Shown here one piece after another: positions 24,288-32,560 of a stretch of DNA of 48,085 nucleotides. The notes below the pieces were generated by a model that did no database searches, had not been told where the DNA came from, and saw only the letters and a program-made list of their open reading frames with translations. The first letter of the stretch is position 1; the number at the start of each line of letters is the position of its first letter. The translations under genes and the position numbers were made by a program. The stretch is from positions 1 to 48,085 of the forward strand of contig NZ_BOMG01000127.1 in the NCBI RefSeq assembly GCF_016862075.1. Reading direction: 5' to 3'. This DNA comes from Actinoplanes couchii. GTDB taxonomy: Bacteria > Actinomycetota > Actinomycetes > Mycobacteriales > Micromonosporaceae.

Positions 24288-24838
24288 TTCCTCGCACGGA
24301 CCATCAGGGTGGACGGCCTGCCTGGGATTGCCGGGTGTGTGGTCAGGCGTGGCCCTGCGCGGTTGCCAAGGTCGAGCTCGCCGAGCAGTACCAACGATTC
24401 CCGCACGGCCTCTCGATCTTCCTCGGCTCGTGCCTGATCGAGGCGATCGACGACTGGGCGGCCAGCTCGGTCGGTCCGCTGCCGAACCTCTACGCACGGT
24501 TCCTTGGCTGGTCAGAGCAGCCGGGACTCGGGCATGGCGCCGCAAGCACCCCGAAGACCGTCACGCGATGTGATCCAGGCCGCAATGACCGACGCGGCAG
24601 GCGATTCTTCGTTGCCACGCACGGTGGCGGGTCGGGCGAACCGCCCAGATCGAATTCTTGCTCCACGTCTACCGAGATCCTGACGAGAGGAACTGATCGT
24701 GATGTCGATCGACCAACCGCTGTGGCGGGCTGCCGGCAACGTCGCCGACGTACTGCTCGCCGACGACTACGCCTCGATCGAGGAGAACGAGATCGAACCG
24801 CTCGCCAGGGCCATCTGGGAGTTCCTGGTCGGCCATGA
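24281..24838 (+). CDS. Small CxxC...WPC protein, 3' part doubtful
   Basis: The first ~85 residues look real: DHQGGRPAWDCRVCGQAWPC, then LSIFLGSCLIEAIDDWA and LPNLYARFLGW, a pattern I associate with small conserved Micromonosporaceae proteins that normally end soon after the FLGW. Here the frame runs on for another ~100 Arg/Ser-rich residues and overlaps the next gene by 137 bp, which looks like out-of-frame reading. A frameshift near 24500-24570, or simply a long read-through tail, is likely. GTG 24281 is preceded by gagaggga at good spacing. Four cysteines suggest a zinc or other metal site. Confidence 0.45.
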   Translation: MLIPRTDHQGGRPAWDCRVCGQAWPCAVAKVELAEQYQRFPHGLSIFLGSCLIEAIDDWAASSVGPLPNLYARFLGWSEQPGLGHGAASTPKTVTRCDPGRNDRRGRRFFVATHGGGSGEPPRSNSCSTSTEILTRGTDRDVDRPTAVAGCRQRRRRTARRRLRLDRGERDRTARQGHLGVPGRP

Positions 24839-24899
24839 CATCGTCGACTCGGGTGCATCCCTGGACGCCGACGACTCCGGGGCCGTTGAAAACGGATGA
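24702..24899 (+). CDS. Small acidic hypothetical protein
   Basis: A 65-residue acidic protein (SIDQPLWRAAGNVADVLLAD, ending DADDSGAVENG) with a predicted helical core (IEPLARAIWEFLVGHDIV). A gagagga ribosome site lies upstream; GTG 24699 is an alternative start. It closes the row of small genes that diverges from the XRE/DUF397 pair. No family recognised. An antitoxin-like or regulator-binding role is possible but unsupported. Confidence 0.5.
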   Translation: MSIDQPLWRAAGNVADVLLADDYASIEENEIEPLARAIWEFLVGHDIVDSGASLDADDSGAVENG

Positions 24900-25047
24900 T
24901 TCAGTGCGAACACGATCTTGATCGATGTGATCGCGCTTTCCGGTAGTGCAACGCCCGGTGGTGGTTCCGCGCGGGCGTTTGTGCAGCTAGATGACGGTCT
25001 CTGGTGGGCTCGTATACTTCCGGGTCGAACCGGGGGAGAGGAACACC

Positions 25048-26154
25048 ATGTACGACCAGTACCAGCCACCGACGGATCCGAACGGTGGGGCGATCGCCCT
25101 GACCGCGAAGTACCACGGGATGACCTTCATTCTCGGCCTGTTCCGGCCGCTGATGCTGATCAACGGCCACAAGGTGCCGGTGAGCTGGGGCCGCACCGTG
25201 ATCCCGATGCCCGCCGGGCAGTACCACGTGCACGTCCACGTGCCCTATCTCATCCCGCCGCGGATCGGGTCCGCCGACTCCGTCGTGCCGGTCTATCCGG
25301 GCCAGGTGGTGGAGGTCGAGTACCGGGCGCCGATCATCGGCTGGCTGGACGGGACGATGGGCCCGCCGCCGCAGCGGCACCGGGGGATGGGCGCCGGGAT
25401 CGCCCTGATGATCGTTCCGCTGGTGGCGCTGCTCTGCGTCTTCGGCCTGCTCGGCAGCGCGGCCGTCTTCCGCACGTCCAGCCAGCCGGTCGCCGTGCCC
25501 ACCTTCAACCCCGTGCCGATCCCGTCGGCCGACCCGTGGTCACCCGCGCCGTCGACCTCCGAACCGGCCGGCACGGGGCCGTCGTCCGGTGGCGCGACGC
25601 CGTCGGCGAGTGCTTCGCTGCCGTGGCCCGACGTGCGGCCGACCTTGAAGTCGGTTCCGGCTCGCACGCTGGCCGGGCCGTCGTGGGCGGCCGGTGACCA
25701 GACGTACACGATGGACATCAAGGGTGTGCCGTTCGCCTTCCGGACCCCGCCGACCTGGGGCTGCATTCCCGGCAAGATCGAGATCAAGAACGCGAAGGCG
25801 TGGGTGTGCATCGACGAGGGTAAGCCGTTCGAGGCGAACGCGCCGGAACCGGACCGCACCAAGCGCCTGCAGTTCATGCTGCGCCCGTGCCCGAACTCCT
25901 GCTCGAACGCCGACGTCGTGGCGGTTGCCCGGGACTGGTTCGACGACGGTGCGAAGGTCGATTTTGTCGACGAGCGTACGTCGTACGTCGAGGTGGCCCG
26001 CAACGCCGACGGCCGCTACATCCTGGACATGAGCCACATCATCACCGCCCCCGACGGCACGAAGTGGCAGCTGGCGGTGGGTGTCTACAGCCGCCCGGAG
26101 ACCAAGTCCCCGGTCCAGAAGATCGTCAACGACATGCTCACCCAGGCGGGGTGA
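25048..26154 (+). CDS. Single-pass membrane protein with extracytoplasmic domain
   Basis: A 368-residue protein. Residues about 10-105 are a soluble beta-rich domain with a His-rich strand (PAGQYHVHVHVPYLIPP). A transmembrane helix follows at about 115-140 (GIALMIVPLVALLCVFGLLGSAAVF). A Pro/Ser/Thr linker leads to a C-terminal domain with three cysteines (TWGCIPGK, AWVCIDEG, LRPCPNSCSN) compatible with disulfides outside the membrane. ATG 25048 has gggggagagg upstream. I recognise no enzyme motif. It stands alone before the MFS gene; a surface sensor or cell-envelope role is possible. Confidence 0.75.
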   Translation: MYDQYQPPTDPNGGAIALTAKYHGMTFILGLFRPLMLINGHKVPVSWGRTVIPMPAGQYHVHVHVPYLIPPRIGSADSVVPVYPGQVVEVEYRAPIIGWLDGTMGPPPQRHRGMGAGIALMIVPLVALLCVFGLLGSAAVFRTSSQPVAVPTFNPVPIPSADPWSPAPSTSEPAGTGPSSGGATPSASASLPWPDVRPTLKSVPARTLAGPSWAAGDQTYTMDIKGVPFAFRTPPTWGCIPGKIEIKNAKAWVCIDEGKPFEANAPEPDRTKRLQFMLRPCPNSCSNADVVAVARDWFDDGAKVDFVDERTSYVEVARNADGRYILDMSHIITAPDGTKWQLAVGVYSRPETKSPVQKIVNDMLTQAG

Positions 26155-26206
26155 CGGGGAACGCTTCCGATCTCACCCCGGCGGGGTGACGGGGGACACT
26201 TTCGAT
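26145..26206. repeat. 27-bp imperfect direct repeat
   Basis: The stretch from 26145 to 26171 recurs at 26180-26206 with three mismatches (24/27), beginning ggcggggtgacgggg. The first copy covers the stop codon of the preceding gene. It lies upstream of the MFS promoter. Confidence 0.7.
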
Positions 26207-26251
26207 ACGAAGCCGTTCCGTTATTGCGAGGTGGGCGTTAGCTTGCTTTGT

Positions 26252-26272
26252 GAAACGGAACGGTTCCGTTTC
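26252..26272. promoter_or_regulatory. Perfect palindromic operator, probably for the TetR regulator
   Basis: Arms gaaacggaac and gttccgtttc flank a single G, a perfect 21-bp inverted repeat 26 bp before the MFS start codon. A partial extra half-site (ccgttccgtt) lies just upstream near 26213-26222. TetR-family repressors bind such sites, and a TetR gene follows the MFS gene. Confidence 0.75.
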
Positions 26273-26298
26273 GGAAAGCTCTCGGGGGACACCCGCAC

Positions 26299-27873
26299 AT
26301 GGAAACCCAAGCTCAGCCCCAGACCGGGCATCCCCGGCGCTGGGCCATCCTCGGGGTACTGGTCATCAGCCTGCTGGTGGTCGTCCTCGACAACACCGTG
26401 CTCAACGTGGCGATGCGCACCATCGCCGACCCGGACCGCGGCCTCGGCGCGACACAGAGCGAACTCGAGTGGTCGATCAACTCGTACACGCTGGTCTTCG
26501 CCGGTCTGCTCTTCACCGCCGGCATCCTCGCCGACCGGTGGGGCCGCCGCCTCAGCCTGATCGCCGGCCTGATCGTCTTCGGGATCGCGTCACTGATCTC
26601 CGCCTACGCGACCTCGCCCGACCAGCTGATCGGCGCCCGCGCCCTGATGGGCCTCGGCGCCGCGGCCGTCATGCCGGCCACCCTCTCGATCATCTCGAAC
26701 GTCTTCGACCCGCGGGAACGCCCGCGCGCCATCGGCGTCTGGGCCGGCGCGGTCGGCCTGGCCGTCGCGATCGGGCCGGTGCTCGGCGGCGTGCTGCTCG
26801 AACACTTCTGGTGGGGTTCGGTCTTCCTGATCAACGTGCCCATCGTGATCGCCGGGGTGGCGCTGGCCGCGGTGCTCGTGCCGGAGTCGCGCGACCCGAG
26901 GCCCGGCCGGATCGACGTGATCGGCGTGCTGCTGTCGATCGTCGGCCTGACCCTGCTCACCTACGGTGTGATCAAGGGTGGCGAGGACGGCTTCGGTCAC
27001 CTCGCCGCCTGGTCCACGCTCGCCGCCGGCATCCTGATCATGGTGGCGTTCGTGTTCTGGGAGCGCCGGGTCGCGTACCCGTCGCTCGATGTCAGGCTCT
27101 TCCTGAACCGGCAGTTCTCCGCCTCGACCGGCATCATCGGCCTGGTCTTCTTCGCCGCCATGGGCGCGATGTTCTTCGGCGCCTTCTACCTGCAGATGGT
27201 CCGCGGGTACGGGCCGCTCGCCTCGGGCGCGCTGTTCGTCCCGTTCGCGCTCGGCCAGCTGATCTTCGCACCGGCCAGCGCCTCGATGGTCAAACGGTTC
27301 GGCCCGCGCGCGGTCAGCACCGTCGGCCTGCTGCTGGTCGCCGGCAGCCTCGCGATCTGGACCTTCATCGGCGTGGACACCCCGATCGCGCTGGTCGCGG
27401 TGGCGTTCTTCGTCCAGGGCGTCGGCATGGCCAACGTGATGCCCCCGGCCACCGAGGCGATCATGGCCACGCTGCCGCGGGAGAAGGCCGGCGTCGGCTC
27501 GGCGGTCAGCAACACCATCCGCCAGCTGGGCGGCGCCCTCGGTGTCGCGGTCCTCGGCGCGGTCGTCTCCTCGGTCTACCGCGACCACCTCACCGCCCCG
27601 GCCGGGCTACCGGCCGACGTCGTCGAGACGGCCCGCGAGTCGATCGCCGGCGCCTACGCGGTCGCCGGTCAGGCCGGACCGGCCGCACCCGCCCTGCTCG
27701 ACGTGGCGAATGCGTCGTTCGTCACCGCGATGCACTACGCGGCCATCGGCTCGACCGTGTTCGCCCTGCTCGGCGCGGTGGTGGCGGTCCTGTGGCTGCC
27801 CGGCAAGCGCCGCTCCGAGCCCGTCGTCCCCACCACGGCCGGGGAACCGGACCGGGAACTGGCCGGCGCGTAA
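26299..27873 (+). CDS. MFS multidrug exporter, DHA2 (EmrB/QacA) family
   Basis: A 524-residue proton-driven drug exporter with 14 predicted membrane helices. Family motifs: LDNTVLNVAMRTIA in helix 1, GRRLSLIAGL after helix 2 (motif A), ARALMGLGAAAVMPATLSII and the antiporter motif C-like GPVLGGVLLEHF. The C-terminal end is hydrophilic. It is preceded by a palindromic operator and followed 13 bp later by a TetR-type regulator on the same strand, the standard layout for an inducible efflux pump. Substrates cannot be predicted. Confidence 0.94.
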   Translation: METQAQPQTGHPRRWAILGVLVISLLVVVLDNTVLNVAMRTIADPDRGLGATQSELEWSINSYTLVFAGLLFTAGILADRWGRRLSLIAGLIVFGIASLISAYATSPDQLIGARALMGLGAAAVMPATLSIISNVFDPRERPRAIGVWAGAVGLAVAIGPVLGGVLLEHFWWGSVFLINVPIVIAGVALAAVLVPESRDPRPGRIDVIGVLLSIVGLTLLTYGVIKGGEDGFGHLAAWSTLAAGILIMVAFVFWERRVAYPSLDVRLFLNRQFSASTGIIGLVFFAAMGAMFFGAFYLQMVRGYGPLASGALFVPFALGQLIFAPASASMVKRFGPRAVSTVGLLLVAGSLAIWTFIGVDTPIALVAVAFFVQGVGMANVMPPATEAIMATLPREKAGVGSAVSNTIRQLGGALGVAVLGAVVSSVYRDHLTAPAGLPADVVETARESIAGAYAVAGQAGPAAPALLDVANASFVTAMHYAAIGSTVFALLGAVVAVLWLPGKRRSEPVVPTTAGEPDRELAGA

Positions 27874-27886
27874 TACACCGGCAACA

Positions 27887-28501
27887 ATGAACCACATGAA
27901 CAGCAGCACAACGGCCGGCCAGGAGCGCAAGTCTCCTGGCCGGCCCCGCAACGCCCAAGCCGACGAGAGCATCCTCGACGCGGTGCTGGGGTTGCTCAGC
28001 GACGGGCAGAGCGCGGCCGCCATCTCGATCGAGGCGGTGGCCGCCAAGGCGGGCGTCGGCAAAGCCACCATCTACCGGCGCTGGCCCAACAAGGAGACGC
28101 TGATCATCGACGCGGTCCGGTCGATGAAGGGTCCGCTGCCCGAGCTGGCCGGGCTATCCGTGCGCGAGGATCTGATCGCGCTGATCAAAGCGCACCGCAC
28201 CCCACGCGCCGAACGGTTCAGCAAGGTCACCGCCTGCCTGCTGCCGGAGATGCAGCGTGACACCGAGCTGGCCCGCATGTACCAGGCCTACGTCGAGCCA
28301 CGCCGCGAGGTGACCCGGCAGGTGCTGCGGCGCGGCATCGAGACCGGCGAGTTGCGCGCCGATCTCGACGTCGAACTGACCCAGCTGATGCTGTCGGCCC
28401 CCGGCATGATCCAGTCGATGCTCCGGATGACCTCGTCCGTCCCGGCGGAGGACTTCCCGGAGGCCCTGGTCGACGCGATCCTCCGGGGAGCAGCCGCCTG
28501 A
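27887..28501 (+). CDS. TetR-family transcriptional regulator
   Basis: A 204-residue repressor. The helix-turn-helix is at about residues 40-68 (ISIEAVAAKAGVGKATIYRRW, then PNKETLIIDAV). The C-terminal ligand-binding part matches the TetR_C_16-like type seen next to efflux pumps (MQRDTELARMYQAYVEPRRE). ATG 27887 is used; ATG 27896 is equally possible as no clear ribosome site is seen. It probably represses the MFS gene through the perfect palindrome at 26252-26272 and is co-transcribed with it, giving autoregulation. Confidence 0.92.
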   Translation: MNHMNSSTTAGQERKSPGRPRNAQADESILDAVLGLLSDGQSAAAISIEAVAAKAGVGKATIYRRWPNKETLIIDAVRSMKGPLPELAGLSVREDLIALIKAHRTPRAERFSKVTACLLPEMQRDTELARMYQAYVEPRREVTRQVLRRGIETGELRADLDVELTQLMLSAPGMIQSMLRMTSSVPAEDFPEALVDAILRGAAA

Positions 28502-28505
28502 CGGC

Positions 28506-29930
28506 TCAGCGCAGGCGGCGGATCTCGCCGTACGCCCGGTAGAAGCCGCCGCGGGAGGCCTCGCGGACTCCGGTGACGACGTAGCGGGTGCCGCTCTCGC
28601 GGATGCCCTTCGGGAACTGGACCTGCCAGTCGCCGTGGTAGCCGTCGGTGACCACCCGGATGCGCAGGCGGCCGGACTCCTCGACACACTCGACGATGAT
28701 GCCGTCGGCCGGGTCGGTGACGATCTCGACGGTCGTCGACGGGGCGACCTGTGCCATCCGCGGCGGGGCCTTCACGTCGACCGCCACCGGCACGGTGCCG
28801 CTCACCGCCGCCTGGATCGCCTGCTCGCTGGCGTCGATGCAGGCCAGAGAGCCGTCGGTGGTGACGATGTAGAGCTTCTCGTCGTGGTACTGCATCGAGT
28901 AGGCCGAGCCGCAGCCGGTGGAGAGTTTCCACAACCGGGTGCCGTTGGCGTCGAAGCAGTACACCGACGACGAGCTGTCACCGGCGAAGACATAGCGCCC
29001 GTCCTCAGCGGCGGCACACGAGAACACGGCGGCGTCACACAGGTAGGTCTGCCGGTCCCGGCCGTCCTTGCCCAGCTCGACGACCCGCCGGTCGGACGTG
29101 CCGGCGTAGACGGTGTCCCGCTCCTGCCAGCCGAACAGCACGGAACCCCTGGTCCCGGTGTGCCACAGCTCCTTGCCGGTACGCCAGTCGTAGCTGGTCA
29201 CCCCGGCGCTGTGCCCGTGGTGCACGGCGTTGTCGTCGCACCGGACCATCCACGCCGACGATCCGCGGCCCTTGCGCTGCCACAGGAACTCGTCCTCGTG
29301 GTCGATCGCGGCGATGCCCCCGTCGGCGTCCGACACACCGAGGACACCGTCGTGGATGTCCAGCCAGTAGATGTCGATCTCGGGCGCGATCCGGTACGCC
29401 AGGCGCGGCACCTTGCCGGACAGGTCGTAGACGTTGCCGTCGTCACAGCCCGCGTAGATCCACCGGTCGTCGGCGACGATGCACTTCACCCCGTCCGGCA
29501 GGCGGAACTGCTGCTGGACCTGCGCCTGGTGGTTCAGCGTCGTGATCACACCGGCCTCGTTGCCGACCATGCAGACCTCGTCGTCGACGAACACCCCGAA
29601 CGCCGGGCTGCCGGTCTTGTAACGCCACAGCACCGGCGCGCTCTTGGCGGTCGACCGGGTGCTGACGATCTGCCGCCGGGTGATCGAACGCGGCGCGGTC
29701 TGCCCGATCACAGCAGTCGCGTATCCCTTGCGGACCTTCTCGCCGATCTTCTTCGCCGCCTCGGCCTTGGCCTTGGCATCGGTGGTGAACGACGACGTCT
29801 TGACCTGCCCACGGTCACCGATCCGCCCGTACCGAATCGTCAGCTCGGTGCCGTCGATGGTCACCTCGTAGAACTTGTGCGCACTCCCGCTGTTCTCGGA
29901 GAGTTCGAGGTAGGTCGTCTCGGCCGGCAT
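28506..29930 (-). CDS. WGR-domain protein with PQQ-like beta-propeller
   Basis: A 474-residue protein. Residues about 1-75 are a WGR domain (YLELSENSGSAHKFYEVTIDG, ELTIRYGRIGDRGQVKTSSF), a module known from PARPs and bacterial MolR-type proteins. From about 105 to 390 are repeated beta-propeller blades (PVLWRYKTGSPAFGVFVDDE, GRYVFAGDSSSSVYCFDANG, GSLACIDAS). A C-terminal domain ends with GYHGDWQVQFPKGIR. The frame is open upstream to 30026, but ATG 29930 is preceded by aaaggtgg. It ends 4 bp from the convergent TetR gene. Nucleic-acid or signalling function is possible; no catalytic motif is visible. Confidence 0.88.
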   Translation of the reverse strand: MPAETTYLELSENSGSAHKFYEVTIDGTELTIRYGRIGDRGQVKTSSFTTDAKAKAEAAKKIGEKVRKGYATAVIGQTAPRSITRRQIVSTRSTAKSAPVLWRYKTGSPAFGVFVDDEVCMVGNEAGVITTLNHQAQVQQQFRLPDGVKCIVADDRWIYAGCDDGNVYDLSGKVPRLAYRIAPEIDIYWLDIHDGVLGVSDADGGIAAIDHEDEFLWQRKGRGSSAWMVRCDDNAVHHGHSAGVTSYDWRTGKELWHTGTRGSVLFGWQERDTVYAGTSDRRVVELGKDGRDRQTYLCDAAVFSCAAAEDGRYVFAGDSSSSVYCFDANGTRLWKLSTGCGSAYSMQYHDEKLYIVTTDGSLACIDASEQAIQAAVSGTVPVAVDVKAPPRMAQVAPSTTVEIVTDPADGIIVECVEESGRLRIRVVTDGYHGDWQVQFPKGIRESGTRYVVTGVREASRGGFYRAYGEIRRLR

Positions 29931-30063
29931 CGGGCCACCTTTCACCAGGAGGGGGAACACCGAAGACCATAGCCACGCCGTACGACATTCTTGACCGTCG
30001 TCGTCCCGTACGGTGGAACACATCAACTTCCGTGATAACCCGGATCCTCACCGGGAGCCGGAC

Positions 30064-30321
30064 TCATACAGTCGTTCCCCAGGTAGACGACGACAAGGTT
30101 CGGAGCTCGCACGGTTCCGGCCCGCCGCCCCACGACTCCAGATCGCGGCCGGCGGTCCGTTCCAGTTCTTCGGTGTACGCCTTGACCTCACGGGTGACCT
30201 CGGCGAGCTTGCGTACCTCCGGAGCCCGAGCCGCCTCCCGGTTCACTGCCCACAGCGAGGTGGCGACGACGGCGACCGGGATCAGCAGGGCGACGGGGAG
30301 CAGGATGCGGAACCGGGGCAT
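30064..30321 (-). CDS. Small membrane-anchored hypothetical protein
   Basis: An 85-residue protein with one N-terminal helix (ILLPVALLIPVAVVATSLWAV) followed by a charged helical segment (EVRKLAEVTREVKAYTEELERTAG) that may be a coiled coil. TACGGT (30328-30333) six bases upstream of the ATG fits the leaderless pattern seen elsewhere in the window. Family unknown. Confidence 0.5.
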   Translation of the reverse strand: MPRFRILLPVALLIPVAVVATSLWAVNREAARAPEVRKLAEVTREVKAYTEELERTAGRDLESWGGGPEPCELRTLSSSTWGTTV

Positions 30322-30393
30322 CCGGGCACCGTAACAAGGGATCGCAAGGGGTGAAGCCGCTGGTCAGGGGTGATCTCCAGTTCGGTCCACAGT

Positions 30394-31410
30394 TCAGTGT
30401 CCGACTGCCCGGTTGTAGTAGGTCAGGTCGTAGAGGCCGCCCTCCGGCGAGGCCAACCGGTCGATGTCCTGTGGGGTTTCGAAGCCGTGGAACTCGTTGC
30501 GGAGTTCCAGGACCGCGCGGAAACCGGCCGGGCTCAGGGCGCCGCGTCGGGCCAGGCCGTCCGCGCTCACGTTCAGGTCGTAGATCGCGGCGGCCAGTTC
30601 GGGTGGGGTCTCCGTGTCCACGAGCAGCGCGATCGCCGCGTCCCGGTGGCGAGGATCGAAGAGCCAGACCATGGCCCGGACGTACGCCCGGAGGAACCGC
30701 ACCGCGACCGACCGGTGGGCGGCCAGCCACTCGCGGTTTCCGGCCACGATCCCGCCCTGGTAGGCGTCGAAGTAGTCGGCCACCGTCCCGATCACCGGCA
30801 GCCCGGCCGCGCGGGCCCGGACCACCCCTTCGGCGTTGATGATCGCCGACTCCCACGAGCCGTCGAGCAAACCCTGATAGCGGGCCGGCGTGCTGCCCGC
30901 CGACACGAGCGTGTAGTCGGTATCGGCGACGAGACCCTGTTCGAGCAGGATCTTCTCGGCGGGCAGACCGAACCCCGAATGCGGTACGTCCACCCCGACC
31001 CGTTTCCCGCGCAGACTGGTCGCGTCGGGATAGCCGGGCGCCGCTGTCAGCGCCAGCCCGAGACCGAGGTCGTGGGCGGCGACGATCACGTTGTCCAGGA
31101 TCCGGCCGGCCGGATTGCCCGGGTTCAGCTGATAGTTGATGGCGTTGTCCATCGACGAGACGATGAACTCGATCTCCTGCTGGTCGACCTGGACGAAGGT
31201 CGGCCGCGACGACACGAACTGGGCATAGTCGACGTCCAGCCGTTCGGCGGCGAAGAATCCGCCGGCCACTCCGGCCAGCATCGGCAGCGACCGTGACGCC
31301 GAGCGGACCCGGACGAGATCGGGTGTGGGGGTGGCGGCGGTCGCGGGCGTGGCCGCGACGGCGGTGGCCGCCACCATGACGAGCGTGAGAAGACTCCGCA
31401 TGCCATTCAT
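30394..31410 (-). CDS. NMT1/THI5-like ABC substrate-binding protein
   Basis: A 338-residue exported binding protein of the NMT1/SsuA type, which carry thiamine precursors, sulfonates or related small molecules. A signal peptide ends near ATAATPTPD. The fold is recognised from SLPMLAGVAGGFFAAERLDV, SLRGKRVGVDVPHSGFG, LVSAGSTPARYQGLLDGSWESAII and NREWLAAHRSVAVRFLRAYV. There is no lipobox, so it may be freely secreted, which is unusual for a Gram-positive binding protein. No permease or ATPase lies beside it. ATG 31410 follows ggagg closely; ATG 31401 is an alternative. Confidence 0.85.
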   Translation of the reverse strand: MNGMRSLLTLVMVAATAVAATPATAATPTPDLVRVRSASRSLPMLAGVAGGFFAAERLDVDYAQFVSSRPTFVQVDQQEIEFIVSSMDNAINYQLNPGNPAGRILDNVIVAAHDLGLGLALTAAPGYPDATSLRGKRVGVDVPHSGFGLPAEKILLEQGLVADTDYTLVSAGSTPARYQGLLDGSWESAIINAEGVVRARAAGLPVIGTVADYFDAYQGGIVAGNREWLAAHRSVAVRFLRAYVRAMVWLFDPRHRDAAIALLVDTETPPELAAAIYDLNVSADGLARRGALSPAGFRAVLELRNEFHGFETPQDIDRLASPEGGLYDLTYYNRAVGH

Positions 31411-31480
31411 CGTCCTCCGTCGATCGGATCCGGGACAGGGGGACCACACGGGTGGCACGCGCGGGGCATGATCGGTCGTT

Positions 31481-32467
31481 GTGAAGCCAGGGCCGACGTT
31501 CCGCAAATGGTGGCGTGCCACGGTGGTGGTCGCCCTGTTGGCGGCCACCGCCGTGCTCGTGCACCGGCAGTTCCCCGATCCGGAGGCGCTGTTCGACCTG
31601 CTGCGGGCCGTGGAACCGGGGTGGGCCGCCCTGGCCGTGGCCGCCGGGCTGACCTCGCAACTGGCCTTCGCGCTGCAGCAGCACGGGCTGCTGGTGGCGT
31701 TCGGGGTGCCGGTCCGGCCGTCCGAGACGGTGGCGATCACCAGCGCCGCCAACGCGATCAGCACGGTCGTGCCGGCCGGTGCCGTGGTCTCCGCCGCCTA
31801 CACGTTCCGGCAGTACGCGGTGCACGGCGCCACCTCGGCCGCGGCCGCCGCCGTCACGGTCCTGTCCGGCGTGGTGTCCGCCCTGGCCCTGGTCGTGCTC
31901 GCCGCGGGCGGATCCCTGAGCGCCGCCCCGGCCCTGCTCGCGATCCCGGTGGCGGTCCTGGTGGCGGCGGTCGTGGTGGGGCGGCGGCTGCCGGTCGGCC
32001 GGTCCCGGATCAAGGACCGGCTCGCCGGCCACCCCCGGCTGCGCAAACTGGCCCGGGAGGCGTACCGGGTGCTGCGCCTGGGCCGGCAGGTCCGGCTGCG
32101 GGACTGGGCGGCGGTCTTCGTCTTCGCGGCCGCGAAATGGGTGTTCGACCTGGCCTGCCTGATGCTGGTGGCGGCGGCCTTCGACGCCGAGATGCGCTGG
32201 GAGCACCTGGCCGGCGTCTACCTGACGGTGCAGGTGGTGCGGCAGATCCCGCTGACCCCCGGCGGCCTGGGGGTGATCGAGGCCAGCCTGCTGGCGGGCC
32301 TGACGGCGGCCGGCGCCACGGCCACCGAATCACTCGGCATCGTCATCGGCTACCGGCTGATCTCGTTCTGGCTGATGCTGCCCGCCGGCCTGGCCGGTTA
32401 CCTCCACCTGCGGTCGCGGAAACGAGCTACGCCCGCCGGGCCCCGCGAGCCGGCGTCCAGCTGCTGA
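31481..32467 (+). CDS. Lysylphosphatidylglycerol synthase transmembrane-type (YbhN/UPF0104) protein
   Basis: A 328-residue membrane protein with about eight hydrophobic helices. It matches the flippase-like LPG_synthase_TM domain (ALQQHGLLVAFGVPVRPSET, ANAISTVVPAGAVVSAAYTF, QIPLTPGGLGVIEASLLAGL). It lacks the soluble aminoacyl-transferase domain, so lipid flipping or polyprenyl-lipid handling is more likely than synthesis. GTG 31481 is used. Its last residues (ATPAGPREPASSC) fall within a 56-bp sequence that recurs 0.76 kb downstream. Confidence 0.85.
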   Translation: MKPGPTFRKWWRATVVVALLAATAVLVHRQFPDPEALFDLLRAVEPGWAALAVAAGLTSQLAFALQQHGLLVAFGVPVRPSETVAITSAANAISTVVPAGAVVSAAYTFRQYAVHGATSAAAAAVTVLSGVVSALALVVLAAGGSLSAAPALLAIPVAVLVAAVVVGRRLPVGRSRIKDRLAGHPRLRKLAREAYRVLRLGRQVRLRDWAAVFVFAAAKWVFDLACLMLVAAAFDAEMRWEHLAGVYLTVQVVRQIPLTPGGLGVIEASLLAGLTAAGATATESLGIVIGYRLISFWLMLPAGLAGYLHLRSRKRATPAGPREPASSC

Positions 32468-32479
32468 CGGTTTCCTCCG
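32424..32479 (+). repeat. Direct repeat copy A
   Basis: 56 bp covering the 3' end and stop of the LPG-synthase-like gene. It recurs imperfectly at 33184-33238 in the same orientation; the shared core cagctgctgac is identical. Confidence 0.7.
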
Positions 32480-32560
32480 CGTTCCCGTCGGTTACCGGAA
32501 ACCGAGAGCCGAGACCATCCGTGGCCCGGCCCGGACGCGCGATCCGGGCCGGGATGCGGT

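Noticed and set aside
28635..29972. 445-codon plus frame opposite the WGR gene
   Set aside because: Repetitive Val/Asp/Gly/Arg composition; shadow of the WGR/propeller gene.
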